Source of the DNA: Gammaproteobacteria bacterium
GTDB taxonomy: Bacteria; Pseudomonadota; Gammaproteobacteria; Steroidobacterales; Steroidobacteraceae
Direction of reading: 5' to 3'
Assembly (NCBI GenBank): GCA_016874055.1
Contig: VGVG01000005.1
Coordinates: 1 to 64,000, forward strand
Length of the DNA stretch: 64,000 bases
Shown here: in pieces, positions 19,566 through 30,400 of the stretch
Numbering within the stretch: the first letter of the stretch is position 1
Layout of the letters: the number at the start of each line of letters is the position of its first letter
Notes under the pieces: generated by a model
Told to the model about the DNA's origin: nothing
Database searches by the model: none
What the model saw: only the letters and a program-made list of their open reading frames with translations
Made by a program: the position numbers and the translations under genes

Positions 19566-20651
19566 GTGCTAGAACTACTGATTTCTAACCTAGCGTTGCT
19601 CGCGATGCCCGTCGCTATCCTATGCGTGATCGACGACTGGCTCATTCGTCCGAAGCGTCAGCTCACACTCTTGGACGGACAGCCTTTACCCGATCCGCTT
19701 GCCATGCGTCTGCTCTACGGGGCGTTACCTATTCTAGTCATCGCGTGGTTCTTCCAGCTTATGTCTGCGCAGCGTGCCGATTTAAGTCTCGTGCTCATCG
19801 TAATCACCGTGGCATCGGGCGTGGTGTGGGCGATCGACCATTGGATGCTTCGGGCGCGCCGTCACGCCGCTGCGCGTGCGGCGGGTCGTGAGCTTCAGTC
19901 TCTACAGTTGCCTGGGACGGTCGACTACGCCCGCAGTTTTTTCCCGGTGATGGCGGTGCTGCTCGTGCTGCGATCGTTTTTCTACGAGCCGTATCGGATT
20001 CCCTCAGATTCGATGATGCCGACGCTGCTCGACGGTGATTTCATTCTCGTCAACAAGTATGTCTATGGCCTGCGTCTTCCGGTGGCGAACAAGAAGATGA
20101 TCGACTTGGGTGCGCCTGAGCGCGGAGATATAGCGGTATTCCGCTTCCCGAAGGATCCCGCAGTCTACATGGTCAAGCGTGTGGTGGGTTTGCCCGGTGA
20201 TCTCGTCGAGGTCCGGAACGATCAGCTGATAATCAATGGCACGCCGGTTCCGCTTGTACAGAGAGGTCGTTACGACGATGGCTGTTACCAGAACATGCGT
20301 ATCGCTAAGGAAAAGCTTAGCGGTCGACCACACGCTGTTTTACACTGCCTTAGCTCGGATATGATCGCCGTGCCCCCCTTGCCGTCGTGTAATCGCAGTA
20401 TCCCTCAGGGTTACATTTGTAACGAAGCGACGGCCGGTATCAATCCAGACCTCGGGGATCGCATGATGCGCGTTCCGGAAGGGCAGTACCTCATGGTCGG
20501 TGATAATCGCGACAACAGCTCAGACGGTCGCGTCTGGGGCTTCGTCGGTGAGTCTTCGCTCGTCGGTCGCGCGACCGCCATTTGGTTCAACTGGGACTTG
20601 CAGCGCAGCGGCGGTCCCAACTGGTCGCGGATCTTCACGAGAATCGAGTGA
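19566..20651 (+). CDS. lepB: signal peptidase I
   Basis: Cleaves signal peptides of exported proteins at the outer face of the inner membrane. 361 residues from GTG 19566, longer than E. coli LepB. Three N-terminal hydrophobic segments are visible (about 1-22, 45-66 and 74-92). The catalytic Ser is S149 in RIPSDSMMPTLLDGD and the general base is K204 in YMVKRVVGLPGD. Box E is GDNRDNSSDGR. The stop overlaps the rnc GTG by 4 bp. Confidence 0.95.
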   Translation: MLELLISNLALLAMPVAILCVIDDWLIRPKRQLTLLDGQPLPDPLAMRLLYGALPILVIAWFFQLMSAQRADLSLVLIVITVASGVVWAIDHWMLRARRHAAARAAGRELQSLQLPGTVDYARSFFPVMAVLLVLRSFFYEPYRIPSDSMMPTLLDGDFILVNKYVYGLRLPVANKKMIDLGAPERGDIAVFRFPKDPAVYMVKRVVGLPGDLVEVRNDQLIINGTPVPLVQRGRYDDGCYQNMRIAKEKLSGRPHAVLHCLSSDMIAVPPLPSCNRSIPQGYICNEATAGINPDLGDRMMRVPEGQYLMVGDNRDNSSDGRVWGFVGESSLVGRATAIWFNWDLQRSGGPNWSRIFTRIE

Positions 20652-21346
20652 GCGAACATCACACCGATTGGCCTTCGCGTTGGTTGCAGCATTCTTTAGG
20701 CTATGTTGCCAAGGACCTTTCGCTGTTCTCTGCTGCGCTGACTCATCGTAGCGCGGCGAGTCGCAATAATAATGAACGGCTCGAGTTTTTGGGCGATGCG
20801 GTTCTCAACATGCTGGTGGCGGATCTGCTTTACTCGCGGTTTCCTGAGGCGGATGAGGGTCATCTCAGTCGGCTACGTGCAAGTCTCGTAAGCGCTGAGC
20901 CCCTAGCAGGACTGGCCCAACGACTTGGGCTCGGAAAGGAGCTCAAGCTCGGCTGCGGTGAGCTCAAGACGGGCGGCTTTCAGCGGCAATCCATCCTCGC
21001 CGATGCGTTAGAAGCGACGATCGGCGCCGTATATTTGGACGGAGGCTTTGATGCCGCTCGTGAGTTGGTGAATCGTATATGGATGCCGCTAGTCGAAGCG
21101 TCGCCGCCAGCTTACGCGCTCAAGGATTCAAAGACACGCCTCCAAGAGTGGCTGCAGTCGCGGGGATTGGTTTTGCCTCTTTACGTCGTCGAGAACGTCG
21201 AGGGCGAGCCTCATGCACAGCACTTTACGGTTCGTTGCGAAGTAGCGGCGCTCAAGGCAGCGACAAGCGGTGAGGGTTCTAGTCGGCGACGGGCCGAGCA
21301 AGAGGCGGCGCAACGCGCCCTCGAAAAAATCGAGGGTCGCTCTTGA
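20648..21346 (+). CDS. rnc: ribonuclease III
   Basis: A double-stranded-RNA endonuclease for rRNA and mRNA processing. 232 residues from GTG 20648, which overlaps the lepB stop. The RNase III signature NNERLEFLGDAVLN lies at about residues 41-54. DALEATIGAVYLDGG holds further metal ligands. The C-terminal dsRNA-binding domain starts at KDSKTRLQEWLQ. The gene pair rnc-era is standard. Confidence 0.95.
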   Translation: MSEHHTDWPSRWLQHSLGYVAKDLSLFSAALTHRSAASRNNNERLEFLGDAVLNMLVADLLYSRFPEADEGHLSRLRASLVSAEPLAGLAQRLGLGKELKLGCGELKTGGFQRQSILADALEATIGAVYLDGGFDAARELVNRIWMPLVEASPPAYALKDSKTRLQEWLQSRGLVLPLYVVENVEGEPHAQHFTVRCEVAALKAATSGEGSSRRRAEQEAAQRALEKIEGRS

Positions 21347-22260
21347 TGTTCGAAGCCGAGCGTAAAGGTTTCAGAACCGGATTTGCGGTGCTCATCGGTC
21401 GACCGAATGTTGGCAAGTCGACGTTGTTAAATGTACTCGTCGGCGAGAAGGTCTCGATCGTTACGCCGCGGCCACAAACGACGCGCCATCGCATCATGGG
21501 GCTCGTCAATCGCCCTGGATTGCAGATCGCTTTCTTCGATACGCCCGGTCTGCACGCAGGGGGCAAGCGCGCGCTCAATCGGGTGATGAATCGCACAGCT
21601 GCGGCGGCACTTTCCGATGCGGATCTTGTCGTATTCGTAGTTGAGGGTTCGCGTTGGACCGAGGAAGACGAAGCCGTGATGCAGCGCATCCGAGACAGCG
21701 ACCGTCCGACAATTGCCGTAGTCAGCAAAGCCGATCTCGCTCGTCCCCGCGAGACTCTACTGCCTTTTATACAGAAGCTAGCCGAGCATCATCCCTTTAA
21801 GGCCATCGTACCGGTGTCGGCTGCGCAGAAAGATAATTTGGAGGAGCTGATATCCGTTATTGGCTGCGAGCTGCCACAGTCGCCGCAGCTTTTCGATGAG
21901 ACGGATCGCACGGATCGCGATCTGCACTTTCGTATCGCGGAAATCATTCGCGAGAAACTCACGCTCGAGCTCAATCAGGAAGTGCCCTATGGCATCGCTG
22001 TCGAGATTGAGCGTATGGAGCGCGAGGTTGATAAGGGTAGCGAGCGCGAACTGATTCACGCCGTGATCTGGGTTGACCGCGAGGGTCAGAAGCCCATTGT
22101 CATCGGGACGGGTGGTGCACGCCTAAAGCGGGTTGGCAGCTCTGCGCGGCGGGAAATTATTACGCTACTTGATCGTCGCTGCCATCTAGAACTCTGGGTG
22201 AAGGTGCGCGAGAACTGGGCCGACAACGCACTGGCCTTGCGCAAGCTCGGCTTGGGGTAA
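21346..22260 (+). CDS. era: GTPase Era
   Basis: A GTPase needed for 16S rRNA maturation and 30S assembly. 304 residues from ATG 21346, overlapping the rnc stop by one base (TGATG). G1 is GRPNVGKST, G3 is FFDTPGL. G4 reads SKAD where NKxD is usual. The C-terminal KH domain shows PIVIGTGGARLKRVGS. The recO ATG follows 6 bp after the stop. Confidence 0.95.
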   Translation: MFEAERKGFRTGFAVLIGRPNVGKSTLLNVLVGEKVSIVTPRPQTTRHRIMGLVNRPGLQIAFFDTPGLHAGGKRALNRVMNRTAAAALSDADLVVFVVEGSRWTEEDEAVMQRIRDSDRPTIAVVSKADLARPRETLLPFIQKLAEHHPFKAIVPVSAAQKDNLEELISVIGCELPQSPQLFDETDRTDRDLHFRIAEIIREKLTLELNQEVPYGIAVEIERMEREVDKGSERELIHAVIWVDREGQKPIVIGTGGARLKRVGSSARREIITLLDRRCHLELWVKVRENWADNALALRKLGLG

Positions 22261-22266
22261 CGGTGT

Positions 22267-23013
22267 ATGGGTAAGGGTGGTCGTCGGGTTGATCTCGCGC
22301 CGCTGTATATGCTGCATCACCGACCGTGGCGTGACACGAGTCGTATGCTCGAGGTGTTCACTCGCGATCACGGTCGCCTGACGCTCTTTGCGCGAGGTGT
22401 GCGCGGTCCTAAATCGCGCTCGGCCTCCCTGTTACAGCCGTTCTCCCTATTACTTGCGTCGTGGAGCGGCAGCGGTGATGCCGGTCAGCTGACTCAGATC
22501 GAGGCGGGCGGAGATCGAACGACGCCATTACCGGCCTGGTCTCTGCTGAGTGCCTGGTATCTAAATGAGCTCGTGCTAAAGCTTACCACCCGGCACGACC
22601 CTCAGCCTGCAGTCTTTGACCTTTACCACGAGAGCCTCAATCGCTTACGAGCGGGGGAAAACATCGCCGCAGTGCTGCGGCGTTTCGAGCGGCGACTGCT
22701 CGACTTGCTGGGTTACGGTGTGGAGTTTCGGAGTGACGCACGCGGGGGTCAGGTGCTTAAAGACGATGCGTATTATCATTTCCATCCGGAGTTTGGATTT
22801 ACCGAGGTGACGGGTGGTTCGACGCACGGAACAGTATTTCGGGGTCGAGAGTTGCTCGGCATTGGGGAGGACCGCTACGACGATCCAGTGGTGCTCGAGA
22901 CGGCGCGCCGCGTTCTACGCCTTGCTCTCGATCATGCACTCGAGGGTCGCGATCTTCGGACGCGTGCTGTAGCGCTAGCAGTGGTCGAGAGACGTCGAAA
23001 CAAGGGGGCTTGA
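22267..23013 (+). CDS. recO: DNA repair protein RecO
   Basis: A recombination mediator that helps load RecA onto SSB-coated DNA. 248 residues. The N-terminal OB-fold includes MLEVFTRDHGRLTLFARGVRGPKSR. The middle has the helical part WYLNELVLKLTTRHDPQPAVFDLY. No zinc-finger cysteines are seen, as in other gammaproteobacterial RecO. The genes recO-pdxJ are adjacent as in E. coli. Confidence 0.93.
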   Translation: MGKGGRRVDLAPLYMLHHRPWRDTSRMLEVFTRDHGRLTLFARGVRGPKSRSASLLQPFSLLLASWSGSGDAGQLTQIEAGGDRTTPLPAWSLLSAWYLNELVLKLTTRHDPQPAVFDLYHESLNRLRAGENIAAVLRRFERRLLDLLGYGVEFRSDARGGQVLKDDAYYHFHPEFGFTEVTGGSTHGTVFRGRELLGIGEDRYDDPVVLETARRVLRLALDHALEGRDLRTRAVALAVVERRRNKGA

Positions 23014-23019
23014 GCCGTT

Positions 23020-23751
23020 ATGACAGGGACTATCGAACTCGGCGTAAATATCGATCACGTGGCGACGCTGCGTCAGGCGAGGCGAGGGCTGGTACCGAGT
23101 CCTGTCGAGGCTGCACTCATCGCTGAGCAGTCTGGAGCGGACAATATCACGCTGCACCTCCGAGAGGATCGCCGGCACATCCAGGATACCGACGTCGAGA
23201 CGCTACGCCAGAAACTCAAAACTCGTATGAATCTCGAGATGGCGTCGACGGACGAGATGATCGCCATTGCGCAGCGCGTTCGTCCAGCGGATTGCTGTTT
23301 GGTGCCGGAACGTCGAGCTGAGATTACGACCGAAGGCGGCCTAGATGTCGTCAGCCAGACCGATCGTCTGCGCGAGAGCTGTGCGCTGCTCGCCGCGAGC
23401 GGAATCCGCGTCGCGCTCTTCATTGATCCAGAACCCTCTCAGGTCGAGGCCACTGCGAGTGTCGGCGTGCCGGTGATCGAATTACACACGGGGCGTTATT
23501 GCGAGTCCACAGGCGCCGAGCGGGCTAACGAACTCAAACGGCTACGAGCGAGTGCGCGACTTGCTAAGACAATTGGCCTCGAGGTGCACGCCGGCCACGG
23601 ACTCAATTACGACAACGTCACTCCCGTGGCGGCTATCCCGGAAATCGTCGAACTTAATGTCGGTCACGCGATCGTCGGTCGTGCCGTTTTCGTGGGCTTA
23701 CCGACGGCGGTACGCGACATGAAAACCCTCATGCTGGCAGCACGCTTATGA
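23020..23751 (+). CDS. pdxJ: pyridoxine 5'-phosphate synthase
   Basis: Condenses 1-deoxyxylulose 5-phosphate with 3-amino-2-oxopropyl phosphate to make vitamin B6 phosphate. 243 residues. [17 protein letters not shown] is the N-terminal signature. [14 protein letters not shown]...VPERRAE and [11 protein letters not shown] carry active-site residues. The stop overlaps the next gene by 4 bp (ATGA). Confidence 0.97.
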   Translation: MTGTIELGVNIDHVATLRQARRGLVPSPVEAALIAEQSGADNITLHLREDRRHIQDTDVETLRQKLKTRMNLEMASTDEMIAIAQRVRPADCCLVPERRAEITTEGGLDVVSQTDRLRESCALLAASGIRVALFIDPEPSQVEATASVGVPVIELHTGRYCESTGAERANELKRLRASARLAKTIGLEVHAGHGLNYDNVTPVAAIPEIVELNVGHAIVGRAVFVGLPTAVRDMKTLMLAARL

Positions 23752-24527
23752 CCGTACTAGTCTTTGATATCGAAACCATCCCCGACCTCGATTTCGGTCG
23801 TGTCGCACTAGGACTCGAGGGTCTATCAGACGTACAAATTACTAAAGCGATGTTTGCTCATGCGCGGCAACATGGCGGAGGCGAGTTTCTGCCACATGAT
23901 CAGCACCGCATCGTTGTCATTTCCTGCGCATTGCGCCGAGGCGACTCGCTCAAGGTCTGGAGTCTAGGTGATCTCGATTCCGACGAGCGTGAGCTTATCG
24001 TCCGTTTCTTTGAAGGTATCGATCGATACACGCCGACACTCGTCTCCTGGAATGGTAGCGGCTTTGATTTACCGGTTTTACATTATCGAGCGCTCAAGTA
24101 CGGTGTCGTGGGACAACGTTACTGGGAAAGCGGCGACGGGGATCAAAGTTTTCGTTTCAATAATTATCTGAATCGCTATCACGAGCGACACACCGACCTA
24201 ATGGATGTGTTGTCGGGTTACCAGCCGCGCGCCAAAGCCAGCCTTTCCGACATGGCTCATCTGCTGGGGCTGCCGGGTAAGCTCAGTTTCTCGGGTGACA
24301 AGGTGGGGGATGCCTATGCGGCGGGCAACCTCGATGGCATTCGACGTTACTGCGAAACCGACGTCCTCAACACGTGGCTCCTCTATCTACGCTATCAACT
24401 TATGCGCGGACGTATCGATGTGGCTGAGCTTGCAGCAGAGGAGTCCAAGGTGCGGGAGCTGCTCGCCTCATGTAGCGAATTACATTTCAAAGAGTTTCTT
24501 GCGGCCTGGCCGCAGCTCAAAAAGTGA
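23748..24527 (+). CDS. predicted 3'-5' exonuclease (PolB-exonuclease-like)
   Basis: A 259-residue DnaQ-fold nuclease related to the proofreading domain of family B DNA polymerases. ExoI is [11 protein letters not shown], ExoII is [14 protein letters not shown], and the ExoIII region is [17 protein letters not shown]; all four acidic metal ligands are present. It has no polymerase domain, so it is a stand-alone repair or RNA/DNA trimming enzyme of unknown substrate. It overlaps pdxJ and rlmD by 4 bp each. Confidence 0.85.
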   Translation: MTVLVFDIETIPDLDFGRVALGLEGLSDVQITKAMFAHARQHGGGEFLPHDQHRIVVISCALRRGDSLKVWSLGDLDSDERELIVRFFEGIDRYTPTLVSWNGSGFDLPVLHYRALKYGVVGQRYWESGDGDQSFRFNNYLNRYHERHTDLMDVLSGYQPRAKASLSDMAHLLGLPGKLSFSGDKVGDAYAAGNLDGIRRYCETDVLNTWLLYLRYQLMRGRIDVAELAAEESKVRELLASCSELHFKEFLAAWPQLKK

Positions 24528-25846
24528 GTCGTGGCGCTAAGCCGCCGGGCCCGCTCGAGGAGGGCCGTGTCGCAGCGCTGAATCATGATGGTGAAGGCGT
24601 GGTGCGCGAGACGAAGACCGCATTCGTTCCCGGGGCGCTGCCAGGCGAGCGAATCGTGTTTCATCGTATACGCCGACATCGTCAGCATGACGAGGGGGAG
24701 CTTCTCGAAGTCTTAGAGCGTTCACCTTCGCGAGTGGAGCCTCGATGCGCGCACTTCGGTATTTGCGGGGGCTGCGCCTTGCAGCATCTTGATACTGCAG
24801 CGCAACTTGTCGCTAAACAGTCGGAGCTCGCAGAGTCGCTATCGCGCATCGGGCGTGTGGAGCCGCGACGTTGGCTCGAGCCGCTCGTTGGGCCGGTTTG
24901 GAATTACCGTCGTCGAGCGCGGCTCGGCGCGAAGTGGGTACCGAAGCGTGAGCGCGTGCTTGTGGGTTTTCGGGAGCGTCAAAAACCCTATATTGCAGCG
25001 CTCGAGCGCTGTGGGGTACTGGCCGCACCCCTCGATGGTCTGATCACCCCGTTGTCGCAACTTTTGACGGCGCTCAAGGCACGAGTATCAATTCCACAAA
25101 TCGAGGCGGTGGTGGGCGATGACGGTGTGCTGCTGGTGTTTCGTAACTTGGTTGAGCTCGGCGAGGAGGATCGCGCGGCGTTACTCGAGTTTGGAAAAGC
25201 GCACAGCCTGCGTATTTGTCTGCAGCCAGACGGTCTCGATAGCGTGATCTCGCTCGACGGCTTGTCGACCATGCTCGAATATCGATTAATTGACGAGGGT
25301 CTTCTATTCAAGTTCCAGCCGACGGATTTCGTTCAGGTAAACGGCGTGATGAATCGAGTGCTCGTACGCTGCGCCATCGACCTACTTGAACTCAAGTCGT
25401 CCCATCGTGTGCTTGATCTTTTTTGTGGACTCGGCAACTTCACGCTGCCCATTGCGCGACGTGTCCGTGAAGTTGTGGGTGTCGAGGGGGAGGCCGGGCT
25501 CGTTGATCGGGCTCGTCATAACGCTCAGATCAACCAACTGACCAATGTACGCTTCCATGTCGCAAACCTAGCCGAGCCCGACGGGGGCTCGATGTCGCTT
25601 GGAGGTCATTTTGATCGAATCTTGCTAGATCCGCCCCGAGTGGGCGCGATCGAGTTATTACCGAAACTCGTTCGGCTAGGTGCCTCCCGAATAGTCTACG
25701 TGTCCTGTCATCCGGGCACGCTGGCGCGCGATGTGGGCGTATTATGTAACAAGCACGGCTACAGACTCGCTGCGGCTGGAGTCGTGGACATGTTTCCGCA
25801 CACTACGCATGTCGAGTCGATAGTCGTCATGGAGGCGGATCGATGA
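24524..25846 (+). CDS. rlmD: 23S rRNA (uracil-1939-C5)-methyltransferase RlmD
   Basis: 440 residues from GTG 24524. A TRAM-like N-terminus is followed by the Fe-S cysteines CAHFGICGGCALQH. The SAM-binding motif is VLDLFCGLGNFTLP. The catalytic Cys is in IVYVSCHPGTLARD, preceded by DPPRVG. These fit the RumA/RlmD group. The stop overlaps the nagZ start by 4 bp. Confidence 0.93.
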   Translation: MSRGAKPPGPLEEGRVAALNHDGEGVVRETKTAFVPGALPGERIVFHRIRRHRQHDEGELLEVLERSPSRVEPRCAHFGICGGCALQHLDTAAQLVAKQSELAESLSRIGRVEPRRWLEPLVGPVWNYRRRARLGAKWVPKRERVLVGFRERQKPYIAALERCGVLAAPLDGLITPLSQLLTALKARVSIPQIEAVVGDDGVLLVFRNLVELGEEDRAALLEFGKAHSLRICLQPDGLDSVISLDGLSTMLEYRLIDEGLLFKFQPTDFVQVNGVMNRVLVRCAIDLLELKSSHRVLDLFCGLGNFTLPIARRVREVVGVEGEAGLVDRARHNAQINQLTNVRFHVANLAEPDGGSMSLGGHFDRILLDPPRVGAIELLPKLVRLGASRIVYVSCHPGTLARDVGVLCNKHGYRLAAAGVVDMFPHTTHVESIVVMEADR

Positions 25847-26883
25847 CGCTCGGACCTTTGATGATCGATCTCGAGGGCACCGCTCTGCGGCCCATCGAGC
25901 GCGAATTCCTGCAGCATCCCCTCGTTGGCAGCGTCATTCTTTTTACGCGTAACTATGCCGACCCTGCGCAATTACGGGAGCTTGTTGCGGATATTCATGC
26001 CGTGCGTTCGCCTGCACTCATCGTCGGGGTCGATCACGAGGGCGGGCGTGTACAGCGTTTCCGCGAAGGATTTTCACGCCTGCCGCCGGCGCGACGCATC
26101 GGGCACGAGTACGACGCCTCGCCAAGAGACGGTCTTGCGCTTGCCCGTATACTCGGTTGGTTGATGGCCGCGGAGCTGCGTGAAGCGGGTGTTGATTTAT
26201 CTTTTGCGCCGTGCGTCGATCTCGACTTCGGCGTTAGTGAAGCGATCGGTGATCGTGCATTTCACGCCGATGCGGGGGTCGTCGGCGAGCTAGCTGTTGC
26301 GTATAAGCACGGCATGCGCGCCGCAGGTATGGTTGCAACTGCAAAGCATTTTCCGGGGCATGGCGCAGTGGTGGCCGACTCGCACTATGCCTTACCCATC
26401 GATCGACGCAGCTTGGTCGATCTTGAGCCCGATATTCGTCCGTATCGTCTGCTGATCGAAAACGGCTTGGCCGGCGTCATGGTCGCCCATGTGTTGTATC
26501 CGGAAATCGACGATGTACCGGCGAGCGCTTCACGTCGGTGGATCCACGGCTACCTGCGCGGCGAGTTACGTTTTCAGGGCGTCATTTTTGCCGACGACTT
26601 GTCGATGGCAGGTGCCGCTGCCGTAGGTGGTATCGTCGAGAGAGCCGAGTGTATGCTCGAAGCCGGCTGCGACGTGTTGCCGGTCTGCAATCATCGCGAC
26701 AACGTGATTGCGCTGCTTGAGGGCTGGAAGCCGGCGGACGATGCGGGTGCGACACTGCGGCGCGTGGGACTTCGTGGCAAAGGATCAGTATCGAGCAGAA
26801 AGTTGCGCGAGTCGCTCGAGTGGAGTGCGGCGCAGCGCGCACTTGAACAATGCGCAGAGCCGCCCGACCTCAAACTCGCCTGA
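25843..26883 (+). CDS. nagZ: beta-N-acetylhexosaminidase NagZ
   Basis: A cytoplasmic glycosidase of peptidoglycan recycling that removes GlcNAc from anhydro-muropeptides; its product also feeds AmpC induction where ampR is present. 346 residues. GH3 motifs are VDHEGGRVQRF, KHFPGHGAVVADSH (catalytic His loop) and FADDLSMAGA (nucleophile Asp). It ends 3 bp from the convergent csiV. Confidence 0.96.
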   Translation: MTLGPLMIDLEGTALRPIEREFLQHPLVGSVILFTRNYADPAQLRELVADIHAVRSPALIVGVDHEGGRVQRFREGFSRLPPARRIGHEYDASPRDGLALARILGWLMAAELREAGVDLSFAPCVDLDFGVSEAIGDRAFHADAGVVGELAVAYKHGMRAAGMVATAKHFPGHGAVVADSHYALPIDRRSLVDLEPDIRPYRLLIENGLAGVMVAHVLYPEIDDVPASASRRWIHGYLRGELRFQGVIFADDLSMAGAAAVGGIVERAECMLEAGCDVLPVCNHRDNVIALLEGWKPADDAGATLRRVGLRGKGSVSSRKLRESLEWSAAQRALEQCAEPPDLKLA

Positions 26884-26886
26884 GCG

Positions 26887-27447
26887 TTATCGCCTGCCCG
26901 GCGTGACAACGACAATCACCCCGAGACCTGGGTGATCATAATAATTTTTTTCATTGAAACGAATACGTCGCAGCTCGTTCATTTGCTGCGCGATACCGCC
27001 TTCCGGCGCGTAACGCAGGTTCATACCAAAGTGTAACAGTGATCCCCTCTCAAGCAAAAAATTACCGGAGAGCCCAGGAATTTGTAAGCCAAGTTGTTCG
27101 ACCGGCAACCCGCTACGCGTATTCCAGGTGCTTGCCGTCTGCGTCCAGCCCGTATGGGCGAGCACTCGGTAGCCGGAGGCAGTAAGTTTTTGGCGGGCAC
27201 CGCTCAGTTGTAATTTGGTCGCAGGTAAGGGACCGAGATAGCGAGCCATCTGCGTAGCACCCGAGACGGCATCACCCGAAGCGAAACGCGCCGGTGAGGC
27301 GCTGGGCTCGCCCTCGCGAGCGCCAGAGTTCCGAAAGACGACGACTTCCACATGGTAGGTGGTGGCGCCGGCGCCCTGCGCGAAGACGGTTGGTGCCCCG
27401 ATTAAAACAAGAAGGAGCAGTAGGGGGGATAAAAAGACTCGGAGCAT
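26887..27447 (-). CDS. CsiV-family peptidoglycan-binding protein
   Basis: A 186-residue exported protein with an N-terminal signal peptide ending near VFAQG. The mature part begins YHVEVVVFRNSG and ends RIRFNEKNYYDHPGLGVIVVV, both typical of CsiV. In Vibrio, CsiV binds peptidoglycan and activates cell-wall synthesis through LpoA. The gene starts 9 bp after the mfd stop, so the two probably share a transcript. Confidence 0.75.
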   Translation of the reverse strand: MLRVFLSPLLLLLVLIGAPTVFAQGAGATTYHVEVVVFRNSGAREGEPSASPARFASGDAVSGATQMARYLGPLPATKLQLSGARQKLTASGYRVLAHTGWTQTASTWNTRSGLPVEQLGLQIPGLSGNFLLERGSLLHFGMNLRYAPEGGIAQQMNELRRIRFNEKNYYDHPGLGVIVVVTPGRR

Positions 27448-27456
27448 GAAACTATA

Positions 27457-30400
27457 TTAGCGGAGCTTATCGAGTAATAACCTAACGAAGTTGTATCGTT
27501 CGACTTCATCTCCTAAATCGCGCGATACGCGAAGCTTAAGCGGTCCTTCGAGGCGATACTCGCGCGAGTGATTCTGAACGAGCCGGATGACAGCGTTGGG
27601 ATTGATCTGGTTTTCTACCTCGAATAGCACATGACCACCATGCGCGCCGAAATCCAAGCGGCGAATGCCGAGACGGCGGGCGATCAGACGCAGGCGGGCA
27701 TTTCGCAGCAGGTTTTGGGTCTGGGGAGACAACTCGCCAAATCGATCGACTAGCTCGGTGGCGAGTTCTTCGAGCGCAGCCTCGTCGGCAGCGGCGGCGA
27801 TGCGTTTGTAGAGCGCGAGCCGTATGTGCACGTCGCCGACATAATCCTCGGGGAGTAAGGCTGGAACGCGCATCTCGATCTCTGATTGAGACGCTAGCGG
27901 CGCATTGAGATCAAGATGCTTACTTTCCTTCATGGCTTTAACGGCGCGATCGAGCATATCGAGGTAAAGCGTAAGACCGATTTCGGTCATCTCGCCGCTT
28001 TGTTCCTCACCCAGCACCTCGCCAGCGCCGCGAGTCTCGAGGTCATGTGTCGCTAGCACGAATCCAGCGCCGAGATCTTCGAGTGACTCCAGCGCTTCGA
28101 GTCGCTTGAGCGCATCGCCGGCGAGCTCCTTACGCGAGGGAATCATTAGGTAAGCGTACGCCTGATGGTGTGATCGTCCCACGCGACCACGCATCTGGTG
28201 CAGTTGCGCAAGACCAAAGCGATCGGCACGATCGATTACGATGGTATTCGCACTCGGTATGTCGATACCGCTTTCGATGATGGTCGTGCACACCAGAATA
28301 TCAAAGCGCCGATGGTAGAAATCGACCATGAGCTGCTCGAGCTCGCGCTCGCGCATCTGCCCGTGACCGACGCGAATGCTCGCCTCCGGTGCGAGGGTTG
28401 CAAGCTTGTCTGCAACATTACCGATGTCTCTGACTTCGTTATGCACGAAGTATACCTGACCGCCACGACGGAGTTCACGCACGAGGGCCTCACGCACGGT
28501 CACATCATTCCATTCGCGCACGAACGTCTTGATCGCGAGGCGTTCGGCAGGCGGGGTGGCGATTAGGGAAAGTTCGCGCAAACCGCCGAGAGCGAGATTG
28601 AGCGTTCGCGGAATGGGCGTCGCTGTGAGCGTTAGTACATGTACTTCGGCGCGTAGGGTTTTAAGACGTTCCTTGTCGCGAACGCCGAAGCGGTGCTCTT
28701 CATCGACGATGATGAGCCCGAGATCTTTGAAGCGTACATCCGCATGCAGCAGCCGGTGCGTGGCGATGACGATGTCCACGGAGCCTTTCTCGATGCCTTC
28801 GAGTATGACCGAAGATTCCCGATTGGAGCGGAAGCGAGATAATGACTCGATGCGGACCGGCCAGTCGACGAAGCGATCGGCAAAGTTTGCGGTATGTTGC
28901 TGGGCAAGCAGTGTGGTGGGTACGAGCACGGCCACTTGCTTGCCGGCCAGGACAGCGACGAACGCCGCACGCATCGCGACCTCAGTTTTGCCGAAACCCA
29001 CGTCGCCACAGACGATGCGATCCATCGGCTGTTCGGACGCGAGGCCCTTGACGACACTGTCGATGGCTTCGGCCTGATCTGCGGTTTCCTCGAACGGAAA
29101 GGCATTGGCAAAACTTTGGTACTCGAACTCGCGCGAAGGTAAGGGGCTCGCCCGACGCGCCTTGCGCTGCGCATGGAGATCTAGCAACTCGGCGGCGACA
29201 TCGCGTACTTTTTCGGCGGCACGTTTGCGTGCTCGCAACCATTGATCGGTACCGAGCTTGTGTAAGGGTGCCGACTCGGGCGCGGCACCCGAATAACGAC
29301 TGACCAAGTGCAATGAATGTACAGGCACGTAGAGCCGATCGCTGTCGCGGTACTCGAGCACCAGGAACTCGCCACTCTGGCCACCGACCTCCATGCTCTG
29401 CAGTCCCACGTACCGCCCAACACCGTATTCCTCGTGCACCACGGGCGCGCCCGCTGTCAGTGTCTGTAGGTCTCGCAGGATCGCGTTCGGATCGGCGGTG
29501 ATTTTTCGACGGCGTCGCTCCTGACGCGTTCGCGTTCCGACTAGCTGCGATTCGGATAGTACGGTAAGTGCCGGGTCGGTGAGTGTCAGACCCGTAAGCT
29601 CCGGTGCGACAGTCAGTGCTAAACGACTCTCACTAGCCACGAAGGCTTGCCAGCCCTCACAGGCCGTCGCCTTGAGCCCCGCACCGCGCAGCAGCTCGCT
29701 GAGCACTTCACGGCGACCCGGGGAGTCCGCGGCGAGAAGCACCCGTCCTTCGTGGTGAGCGAGAAAGCTCTGCAGTGGCGCCAGCGGTTTTTCGGCGCGT
29801 GGGTCGAGTCGAAGCTCGGGGGGTAGCTTAGCGCCGAAATCGTAACGAGCGGGCGACGGATCTTCACTGCGGGAGGTATCGAGTACGATTTGCGGGTACC
29901 GCTCGAGACTGCCGCGAACATGCTTTAGGTCAATGAATAGTTCCTCGAGGCGCAGTAGCGGTCGTTCGATGTCACCACAGCAATCGTCGTAACGTTGCTG
30001 CAGCGATCGCCAGGCCTGCTCAATGGCGCTGTCTAAGCTGCCGGCGAGATTAGCGATTCGCGTAGCTGTGGGCAGATAATCGAAGAGCGTATCGGTTGAG
30101 TCAAAGAAAAGCGGCAAATAGAACTCGATGCCGGCGGGAGCGATGCCGTCGCTCACCCCGCGATAGATAACACTGCGGGTCGGATCCCCCTCGAAGCGGG
30201 TGCGATAGCGACGGCGGAACGCTCGAGTGGCATCAGCATCGAGTGGTACCTCTCGCGCAGGCAGCAGGCGTACGGCGGGAATGGATTCGCGAGAGCGCTG
30301 GGTCTCGGGATCGAAGCTGCGGATGGCTTCAATCTCGTCATCAAATAAATCGATGCGTAGCGGACCTTCGGAACCCATCGGAAAGACATCGAGGAGTGAG

